From contig NZ_HG005285.1 in the NCBI RefSeq assembly GCF_000455285.1, positions 251,184 to 315,183 on the forward strand: 64,000 bases of DNA, in the 5' to 3' direction. Positions within the stretch are counted from its first letter, which is position 1. Each line of letters starts with the position of its first letter. A program made the translations under genes and the position numbers. Of this stretch, positions 27,267 to 33,715 are shown in pieces. The notes below the pieces were generated by a model. It was not told the origin of the DNA. It searched no databases and worked only from the letters and a program-made list of their open reading frames with translations. Source of the DNA: Candidatus Stoquefichus massiliensis AP9. GTDB taxonomy: Bacteria; Bacillota_I; Bacilli_A; Erysipelotrichales; Coprobacillaceae.

Positions 27267-27986
27267 TCAATCATTTTTTTGAATTTCCTGTAATATTTTC
27301 AATTCTTCTTCACTCATTGTTCTCTTTTGAAGTAAGTCAGGTCTTTTTCGATATGTTTTTAATAGTGATTGCTTTAATCTCCAGCGTCTAATATTTTCAT
27401 GGTGCCCACTCATCAAAACTTCTGGAACAACATTTCCATCATACTCATAAGGACGTGTATATTGTGGATATTCCAAAAGTCCATCACTAAAAGAATCATC
27501 TGTATGTGATGCTTCTCGAATAGTTCCTTCCAATAAACGAATCACTGAATCACAAACAACCATACTTGCAAGTTCTCCACCTGTTAAAACATAATCGCCA
27601 ACAGATAATTCCATATCAACATAATCCCTAATCCGTTCATCAAACCCCTCATAATGTCCACATATAAAAACCAAATGAGAATACTGTGATAAATCATGAC
27701 TCAAGGATTGATGTAACGTCTGTCCCTGTGGTGACATTAAAATAACTAATGAATCTTTTGTCACAATTGTTTTCAAACAATCAATAATAGGCTGGCACAT
27801 TAAAACCATACCTTGCCCTCCACCATAGGGATAATCATCAACTTTTTTATGCTTATTATCAGCAAATTCACGAAAATCATGAATTTTCACTTCAACAATA
27901 TTTGTTTCAATAGCACGTTTAATGATCGATGTCTTTAAAAATCCATCAAACATTTCAGGAAATAATGATAAAATATCAATCTTCAT
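27267..27986 (-). CDS. trmD: tRNA (guanine-37-N1) methyltransferase
   Basis: This SAM-dependent enzyme methylates G37 to prevent frameshifting. The start is ATG 27986 (MKIDILSLFPEMF); a TTG five codons upstream is less likely. The 239-residue protein has the trefoil-knot elements VDDYPYGGGQGMVL, FICGHYEGFDERI and SVGDYVLTGGELA, plus the C-terminal MSGHHENIRRWRLKQ. It overlaps rimM by 11 bases. Confidence 0.96.
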   Translation of the reverse strand: MKIDILSLFPEMFDGFLKTSIIKRAIETNIVEVKIHDFREFADNKHKKVDDYPYGGGQGMVLMCQPIIDCLKTIVTKDSLVILMSPQGQTLHQSLSHDLSQYSHLVFICGHYEGFDERIRDYVDMELSVGDYVLTGGELASMVVCDSVIRLLEGTIREASHTDDSFSDGLLEYPQYTRPYEYDGNVVPEVLMSGHHENIRRWRLKQSLLKTYRKRPDLLQKRTMSEEELKILQEIQKND

Positions 27987-28479
27987 TGTAAAAACCTTCA
28001 ATCAAATGAACATCAATACGTTTATTTTCAATATCTTCTGTTTCAACAAATGCATCAACATAAGGAATTAAAACTCTTTGTTTCCCTTCCACAACCAAAA
28101 CATCATGATGATCATATAACTGAACATCACTTACTTTTCCAATCAATTGTCCTAAATTATAAACTTCACAGCCAATTAAATCACCAATATAATATTCACC
28201 TTCATCTAATAATTCAGAGTTTTTTAAAGCATAAAGCATACATCCTTTATACTTTTCTACTTTATTAATATCCTGATAACCATCAAACGTTACCAAAACA
28301 TGCCCTTTATGAAAACGATGCTTTAAAACAACCATATCAACCATTTGCCCATCATCATCAATCAAAATATGTTGTCCTTTCTGAAAACGTTCCTCTATAA
28401 AATCAGTTGATGCTTTGACTTTTAATTCACCTTTTATCCCATGTGTATTAACAATTTTACCAATAATGACCTGTTCCAT
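27976..28479 (-). CDS. rimM: 16S rRNA processing protein RimM
   Basis: RimM matures the 30S head with S19. The start is corrected to ATG 28479 (MEQVIIGKIVNTHG), six bases after AAAGGAG. A longer in-frame ATG at 28515 falls inside a terminator hairpin and has no family similarity. The 167-residue protein contains the N-terminal barrel (GIKGELKVKA) and the PRC-barrel (YYIGDLIGCEVYN, LIPYVDAFVETED). Confidence 0.94.
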   Translation of the reverse strand: MEQVIIGKIVNTHGIKGELKVKASTDFIEERFQKGQHILIDDDGQMVDMVVLKHRFHKGHVLVTFDGYQDINKVEKYKGCMLYALKNSELLDEGEYYIGDLIGCEVYNLGQLIGKVSDVQLYDHHDVLVVEGKQRVLIPYVDAFVETEDIENKRIDVHLIEGFYNED

Positions 28480-28495
28480 GTTTTCTCCTTTCAAG

Positions 28496-28518
28496 AAAAG
28501 GAATGATTTCATCATTCC
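28496..28518 (-). terminator. Terminator-like hairpin just before the rimM RBS
   Basis: GGAATGAT (28500-28507) and ATCATTCC (28511-28518) form a perfect 8-bp stem with a three-base loop. It is followed on the minus strand by TTTTCTT and, within a few bases, the rimM ribosome site. It either ends a preceding short transcript or works as an attenuator for rimM-trmD. Confidence 0.6.
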
Positions 28519-28821
28519 ACTGGTCTATTATCTCAATAGTCCAGATCCAGTCAGTTTCTTGCCCGCTGGATTATGTTATAGCTTATGCAGATCTGTTTAT
28601 CAGATAATATCCATTATCTGTAAGTCGGCTCATCTGCTTCTTCTACAACACTGATTTCTCTTTTCATGATGATTATTTCATTCACTATGACCATAGCAAT
28701 AATCATCATGAGTTCTTTTATTTATATATTGCTTATTAACTGATGATACTTCCGCGCCCATATCATATCACAATAAGCAAATATATATCATAAATATTTG
28801 ATGCATCCAAATTCTTTATAG
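28519..28821 (-). other. Structured gap between khpA and rimM with relic-like frames
   Basis: About 300 bases without an intact gene are bounded by terminator hairpins on both sides. Minus-strand stems: TTGCTTATT/AATAAGCAA (28729-28737, 28772-28780) enclosing a GGGCGCGG loop; a perfect 13-bp stem (28665-28677 with 28698-28710); an 8-bp stem (28601-28620); and CTGGTCTATT pairing with one mismatch (28520-28544). TTGGAT-17-TATATA is a possible promoter at about 28784-28812. Competing reading: minus-strand frames encode protein-like stretches (KREISVVEEADEPTYR, then ETDWIWTIEIIDQWNDE) broken by stops and a frameshift, so this may instead be a decayed gene. Confidence 0.45.
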
Positions 28822-28850
28822 AAAAAAATAGATGTGATATCACATCTATT
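28822..28850 (-). terminator. Terminator after rpsP-khpA
   Basis: AATAGATGTGAT/ATCACATCTATT is a perfect 24-base palindrome (28827-28850) containing the khpA stop. It is followed on the minus strand by seven T. It separates rpsP-khpA from rimM. Confidence 0.85.
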
Positions 28851-29106
28851 CTCCATAAGATTCAAATTTGATATCTAATTTCTTATCATGTAAACGTCCG
28901 CTAATAGACATTAATTGACGAATAGAATTAGCCATCATACCTTTTCTTCCAATTAGCTTAGCAATATCATCATGTGCAGCATAAACATATAATACAATTG
29001 TATCTTCTTCCAAAGAAGGCATTTGTCTTACTTCTAATTTATTTTTATCACTGACTAATTCACTAGCAATATCATGCAAAGTTTTTACATAATCCACTGT
29101 TATCAC
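28846..29106 (-). CDS. khpA: KH-domain RNA-binding protein KhpA (YlqC)
   Basis: This 86-residue single KH-domain protein has the RNA-binding loop in AKLIGRKGMMANSIR. Partners with KhpB in RNA binding linked to cell size in other Firmicutes. Located five bases after rpsP, its standard place in the rpsP-khpA-rimM-trmD-rplS group. Confidence 0.93.
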   Translation of the reverse strand: MITVDYVKTLHDIASELVSDKNKLEVRQMPSLEEDTIVLYVYAAHDDIAKLIGRKGMMANSIRQLMSISGRLHDKKLDIKFESYGE

Positions 29107-29111
29107 CAGCT

Positions 29112-29396
29112 TTATTTCTTAGCTTTGGCAGCATCTTTAGCTTCAGCGAATTTTTTCATAATTCCTTTTTGGCTTAAAATGTTTTTCACAGTATCAGAAG
29201 GTTGTGCCCCTTTGTTTAACCATGCTAAAACTTCTTCTTCCTTGATTGTTACTACTGCAGGATTTTGTCTAGGATCATAAGTTCCTAATTGTTCAATAAA
29301 ACGTCCATCTCTAGGCATTCTTGAATCTGCAGCTACAATTCTATAAAATGGTGACTTCTTAGCACCCATTCTTTTTAATCTAATCTTTACAGCCAT
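29112..29396 (-). CDS. rpsP: Ribosomal protein S16
   Basis: This 94-residue S16 starts [26 protein letters not shown] with the following [11 protein letters not shown] and the C-terminal [22 protein letters not shown] precedes the ATG and a consensus-like promoter lies at 29429-29456. It heads the rpsP-khpA transcript. Confidence 0.96.
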   Translation of the reverse strand: MAVKIRLKRMGAKKSPFYRIVAADSRMPRDGRFIEQLGTYDPRQNPAVVTIKEEEVLAWLNKGAQPSDTVKNILSQKGIMKKFAEAKDAAKAKK

Positions 29397-29428
29397 AATA
29401 TTACCTCCATTTTTTTGTTTGCCTACAT

Positions 29429-29456
29429 ATCATATCATAAAAATAACATCTGTCAA
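29429..29456 (-). promoter_or_regulatory. Sigma-A-type promoter of rpsP-khpA
   Basis: TTGACA (29451-29456) and TATGAT (29429-29434) on the minus strand are 16 bases apart, about 33 bases before the rpsP ATG. Confidence 0.7.
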
Positions 29457-29502
29457 GTATTTTTACTTAACACTCTTATTTTTATAAGTTTTATTTCAAC
29501 AA

Positions 29503-29820
29503 TTATAACTCATATCTTGTTTCATGTGAAAATAACATGCTCTCTGTTCATTTCACACATAAAATGATAGTATTCTCATCATTGACATCATTATGCCCAA
29601 TATCTATCCATTCAGAAAATCCATTTTTAACTTCTCAGCAATACTATGATTTTCTTTTCTTCCAAAATAGCCTAAATTGATACCTTCTCCATAGACAATA
29701 AACCATTCTCTCACTATTACAATAATAGAATCATTGCTCTTATGTTTCATTTTCTATCGATGCTAATGCAATAAAAATATCTTTTCCAAAACGTTCTAAC
29801 ACCATATTTTTAACTTTTTA
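29503..29820 (-). pseudogene. Decayed pyridoxamine 5'-phosphate oxidase-like flavoprotein
   Basis: Minus-strand reading from about 29820 gives KNMVLERFGKDIFIALASIENET, then after a frameshift with lost sequence EWFIVYGEGINLGYFGRKEN, then FSEWIDIGHNDVNDENTIILC, an in-frame stop and LFSHETRYEL ending at the TAA at 29503. These pieces, in order, resemble small pyridoxamine-phosphate-oxidase-fold proteins common in gut Firmicutes. The middle section is deleted and at least two frameshifts and one stop are present. The rest of the gap (29821-30010) has a further orphan coding-like scrap (KWVIADESYYPVLRR) and no intact gene. Confidence 0.6.
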
Positions 29821-30010
29821 TATAGATTTTTCACAAGACTATCTTCTTAAAACAGGATAATAACTTTCATCAGCAATAACCCATTTTATTATTTTTTGAT
29901 ATCTTTCTATATGACTCTATTTAAGCACAAGAATATAAAAAGTGATTCATATTTTTGAGATTACAATCTGTCAAAGAGTCTTTGTTATTCATAAATCAAA
30001 CTTTCTATAT

Positions 30011-30790
30011 TTATGATACTATAACATCTTTCAATATTTCCCCTATTAATGTTGTTACTTTTATAGCACCATTATTATTTAAATGGATACCTCCATCTCT
30101 TGAATCAGTCAACCAATGTATATTGACATCTGAAGATAGATTCAAATCAATATATGTTAAACTGTATTGATTCGCTAAATAACTGACTTGATTATGTTTA
30201 GGCATAGACCAATCAATAGCAGAAGGAACAGATAAGAGGATAAGCTGAACTTGATAGGTTTGACATAATTTTACAATTTCTTCAAAGTATTGTTGTGCTG
30301 TTTGACTCATTGGTTGTATTGTTTTTGTAGGCTTCATATAATTTCCTAGCAGATAAGGAATACATTTTTGGCTTTCATAAAAGCCATAACCATCAAGATA
30401 GTCTTTACGTTGCTCAATAGATTGCATATATTCGACAGGCTCAAATGAAAGATGCTGGAGATGTTCCTTATTATGAGAACAATATAATGGATTCACTTCA
30501 AATAAAACCATATGTGGCTTTGTATGTTCTAAAAATTCTTTTAAATAAAGATATGTTTCAGAAATAGTTTGATTAGGATTAGCCATAACATAACTTTCTG
30601 ACTCATATAATTGATAATATAGGCGTGGTGAAAAAGCACTATAAAGATTACTATCACCAACAGCTAACAAATCTAATTGTGTATATTGAAATGATTCTCC
30701 ATCAATACGCTTGACTATATGCAAATAACAATAACATGCTGAAGTAAATATAAACATAAATAAACCAATTATTGATAAAAATTTCTTCAT
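30011..30790 (-). CDS. Secreted/membrane-anchored SGNH-like hydrolase
   Basis: The start is at ATG 30790 (MKKFLSIIGLFMF) behind AAGGAGGTGG. The 259-residue protein has an N-terminal hydrophobic anchor or signal (about 3-22), then the block I serine motif LLAVGDSNLYSAF. It also has FEVNPLY and a C-terminal DGGIHLNNNGA, which supplies an Asp-x-x-His pair as in SGNH/GDSL hydrolases of the DltD/AlgX-like type. It probably acts on a cell-surface glycan or teichoic acid ester. Substrate is unknown. It stands alone between the pseudogene and ffh. Confidence 0.7.
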   Translation of the reverse strand: MKKFLSIIGLFMFIFTSACYCYLHIVKRIDGESFQYTQLDLLAVGDSNLYSAFSPRLYYQLYESESYVMANPNQTISETYLYLKEFLEHTKPHMVLFEVNPLYCSHNKEHLQHLSFEPVEYMQSIEQRKDYLDGYGFYESQKCIPYLLGNYMKPTKTIQPMSQTAQQYFEEIVKLCQTYQVQLILLSVPSAIDWSMPKHNQVSYLANQYSLTYIDLNLSSDVNIHWLTDSRDGGIHLNNNGAIKVTTLIGEILKDVIVS

Positions 30791-30863
30791 ACTTTCCACC
30801 TCCTTATCTCTATTGTACAAGATATAAACAAAGATTGATGAGAGATGTTTATAAAGACTTTCT

Positions 30864-30905
30864 AAAGAAAAGAGAAAGATAACTAGGTATCTTTCTCTTT
30901 TCTTT
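30864..30905. terminator. 18-bp hairpin downstream of ffh
   Basis: A perfect 18-bp inverted repeat rich in A/G on one arm and T/C on the other (30864-30881 with 30888-30905) has a six-base loop. It sits between the ffh stop and the SGNH gene and can terminate transcription in either direction. Confidence 0.75.
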
Positions 30906-30989
30906 TACATCAGTACTTATATAATTTCTTATTTTAACAAGGGTTATTGTTAAATCTAAAACACTATGAAATTAAGATTCAACACAAAA

Positions 30990-32381
30990 TTATCTTTTCT
31001 TTTTCTTCTTATGTCTTTCTTTTTTACGATTAGGATTAAATGACATATTCTGTTTAGGCTTTTGTGTAGGCATACCTGTCACAGGATCAAGATTTCCCAT
31101 TTGCTTCATCATTAAACGTGATTGCTCAAATTGTTTTAATAAACGATTAATATCTGCTACACTACGTCCACAGCCCTTAGCAATTCTTTCTTTACGTTTG
31201 GCATTTAATATCTCTGGATGACTGCGTTCTTGTTTTGTCATTGAATAAATAATAGATTCTGTCATCTTTAATTTCTTATCAGTATCTTCATCATTGATTT
31301 CAGGCATTTTTGGCATTCCTGGAATCATTTTCAAGATTCCTGATAAAGGTCCTAGTTTACGCATTTGATGCATCTGATCAAGCATATCATCTAAACCGAA
31401 TGTACCTTGCTGCATCTTTTGAAAAGTTTTCATTGTTTCTTTTTCATCATAAACATCTTGAACTTTCTCTACTAAAGAAACAACATCCCCCATTCCTAAG
31501 ATTCTATCAGCCATACGATCAGGATAGAACAAATCAATAGCATCTAATTTTTCACCAGTCCCAATAAACTTAATTGGCACATGTGTTATATGACGTACAG
31601 ATAAAGCTCCACCACCACGTGAATCACCATCTAACTTCGTTAATACCGCTCCTGTAATCCCTAAATGATCATTAAATGATTGTGCCACATTGACAATATC
31701 TTGTCCTGTTAAAGCATCTACAACCAATAATATTTCACTTGGTCGAACAATATCCTTTATATTTTGTAATTCTTGCATTAAAGGTTCATCAATATGTAAA
31801 CGTCCAGCTGTATCGACAATGACAACATCATGACGATTGTTAATAGCATACTCCATTGCCTCACTGACAATTTGTTCAGCTTTGATATCTGTTCCCTTTT
31901 CAAAAACAGGTATATCCAATTGTTGTCCTAATGTTTTTAACTGATCAACAGCTGCTGGACGATAAATATCAGCAGCAACTAACAGTGGTTTTTTTCCATA
32001 TTTATTTGTAATTAATTTTGCAATTTTCCCTGATGTTGTTGTTTTCCCTGAACCTTGTAAACCAACCATCATAATCACTGTTGGTGTTTTTGATAAATCT
32101 AATTCACTTACTGTTGTTCCTAATAAATCAACCAATTCATCATGGACAATCTTCACAACAACCTGTCCTGGTTTTAAAGAACCAAGAACATCCTGTCCTA
32201 ATGCTTTTTCCTTTGTATTTGCAATAAATTCTTTGACAACCTGAAAGTTAACATCAGCTTCAAGTAATGCTAATCTTATCCCACGAAGCATCTCATCCAT
32301 ATTGTCTTCAGTTAACGTTGCTTGTCCCCTGATTTTCTTTAAACTCTCTTGTAATCTTTCTGAAAGAGATTCAAAAGCCAT
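30990..32381 (-). CDS. ffh: Signal recognition particle protein Ffh
   Basis: This is the SRP54 GTPase that delivers nascent membrane proteins. The 463-residue protein has the N domain, G1 VGLQGSGKTTTSGK, VAADIYRPAAVDQL, DTAGR, TKLDGDSRGG, then a Met-rich M domain ending in MGNLDPVTGMP and a Lys/Arg-rich tail. It is the last gene of smc-ftsY-ylxM-ffh. Confidence 0.97.
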   Translation of the reverse strand: MAFESLSERLQESLKKIRGQATLTEDNMDEMLRGIRLALLEADVNFQVVKEFIANTKEKALGQDVLGSLKPGQVVVKIVHDELVDLLGTTVSELDLSKTPTVIMMVGLQGSGKTTTSGKIAKLITNKYGKKPLLVAADIYRPAAVDQLKTLGQQLDIPVFEKGTDIKAEQIVSEAMEYAINNRHDVVIVDTAGRLHIDEPLMQELQNIKDIVRPSEILLVVDALTGQDIVNVAQSFNDHLGITGAVLTKLDGDSRGGGALSVRHITHVPIKFIGTGEKLDAIDLFYPDRMADRILGMGDVVSLVEKVQDVYDEKETMKTFQKMQQGTFGLDDMLDQMHQMRKLGPLSGILKMIPGMPKMPEINDEDTDKKLKMTESIIYSMTKQERSHPEILNAKRKERIAKGCGRSVADINRLLKQFEQSRLMMKQMGNLDPVTGMPTQKPKQNMSFNPNRKKERHKKKKKR

Positions 32382-32393
32382 AAATGCACCCTC

Positions 32394-32723
32394 CTATATA
32401 TTCTTTAACATTTCTAAATAATCATTTAATTGTTCATTCGTTGTTGCTTGTTCAGATTCAATTCTTGAAATCAAATCTAATCTTTGCATATGTTTCTCTA
32501 GTAAATGTAATTTCTTTTCATAATCTTCCAAAGATGCCACTGCTCTTTTTAAATTATCATAAACAGCATTTCTAGAAACATTTAGATCTTCAGCAATTTC
32601 CGATAAAGAAAGATCTTCCTGATAATACAAAGATAAATAATCTCTTTGTTTATCAGTTAATAAATCAACATAACAATCCATTAAAAGATTAACACGCTGT
32701 TTCTTTTCTAAACTTGACTCCAT
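32394..32723 (-). CDS. ylxM: YlxM helix-turn-helix protein
   Basis: This 109-residue DUF134/YlxM family protein has a sigma70 region 4-like helix-turn-helix: LLTDKQRDYLSLYYQEDLSLSEI followed by LNVSRNAVYDNLKRA. It is conserved between ftsY and ffh in Firmicutes and thought to influence SRP. Two bases after ftsY, twelve before ffh. Confidence 0.9.
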   Translation of the reverse strand: MESSLEKKQRVNLLMDCYVDLLTDKQRDYLSLYYQEDLSLSEIAEDLNVSRNAVYDNLKRAVASLEDYEKKLHLLEKHMQRLDLISRIESEQATTNEQLNDYLEMLKNI

Positions 32724-32724
32724 C

Positions 32725-33705
32725 TTATTCCTCCATCAAGTTCTTACATAAACCATAAATATATTGTTCTAGATCAAACTCCTGTAAATCATCCATACTT
32801 TCACCTAAACCAATAAATTTTACTGGTATATTTAACGTATCTTTAATTGATAAAACAATGCCACCTTTAGCAGTCCCATCCATCTTTGTTAAAACAATAC
32901 CAGTAATATCAGTAATCTTAGAAAATTCCTGAGCTTGAGATACACCATTTTGACCTGTCGTTGCATCAATAACTAACAAAGTTTCCTGTGGCCCATCAGG
33001 CACAACACGTTTAATAATACGATTCATCTTCTCTAATTCATTCATCAGATTAACCTTATTTTGTAAACGACCTGCTGTATCACAAATTAAGACATCAACG
33101 CCTTTTTCCTTAGCTTGATTCAATGCATCAAAGACAACAGATGAAGGATCTCCACCTTCTTTTCCCTTAATACATTCAATCCCTAAACGATCTGCCCAAA
33201 CAGCTAACTGATCAATCGCCCCAGCTCTAAATGTATCTCCTGCTGCAACCATCACTGATTTTCCTTCAGTTTGCATCATATGCGCTAATTTAGCTATTGT
33301 TGTGGTTTTTCCTGCGCCATTCACACCAACCATTAAAATAACAGTTAAATCATTATCATCATAATTAATCTTTGTTGTCATATAAGAATCATTAGCATAA
33401 ATAACAAACATCTTATCAACAATAATATCATTAATAGCTTGTGGATCTTTAATATTCTGCAGGCGAACTTCCTTTTTGATTTCATCAATGATTGTCATAA
33501 CCATTGATACACCAACATCACTCATAATTAAAATATTCTCTAATTCTTCAAAATAATCATCATCCAATTCACGATATCTTGCTGCTAATTCATTAATCTT
33601 TGAAGATAATGATGAACCTGACTTATCTAAACCTGCAACATATTTATCATTCTGTTTGGCAGAATTACCAACCAACGCTTCTTTAATCTTATTAAAAAAT
33701 CCCAT
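32725..33705 (-). CDS. ftsY: SRP receptor FtsY
   Basis: This is the membrane-associated GTPase partner of Ffh. The 326-residue protein lacks an acidic A domain and begins directly with the N domain. The G domain shows GVNGAGKTTTIAKLA, VAAGDTFRAGAIDQL, DTAGRLQNK, TKMDGTAKGG and KFIGLGE. It lies nineteen codon-scale bases after smc in the usual cluster. Confidence 0.96.
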   Translation of the reverse strand: MGFFNKIKEALVGNSAKQNDKYVAGLDKSGSSLSSKINELAARYRELDDDYFEELENILIMSDVGVSMVMTIIDEIKKEVRLQNIKDPQAINDIIVDKMFVIYANDSYMTTKINYDDNDLTVILMVGVNGAGKTTTIAKLAHMMQTEGKSVMVAAGDTFRAGAIDQLAVWADRLGIECIKGKEGGDPSSVVFDALNQAKEKGVDVLICDTAGRLQNKVNLMNELEKMNRIIKRVVPDGPQETLLVIDATTGQNGVSQAQEFSKITDITGIVLTKMDGTAKGGIVLSIKDTLNIPVKFIGLGESMDDLQEFDLEQYIYGLCKNLMEE

Positions 33706-33715
33706 TGTTTTCCTC

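Noticed and set aside
28480..28515. Longer RimM start at 28515
   Set aside because: It falls inside the terminator hairpin, lacks an RBS and adds residues not typical of RimM; ATG 28479 has AAAGGAG.
28519..28821. SRP RNA, RNase P RNA or tmRNA in the khpA-rimM gap
   Set aside because: The conserved cores of these RNAs (for example the GGAAG/GGAAGCAGC-type SRP loop context or the tmRNA tRNA-like end) were not found.
29821..30010. Transposase remnant upstream of the pyridoxamine-oxidase relic
   Set aside because: A short coding-like scrap (KWVIADESYYPVLRR) is visible but there are no inverted repeats, target duplications or transposase motifs.
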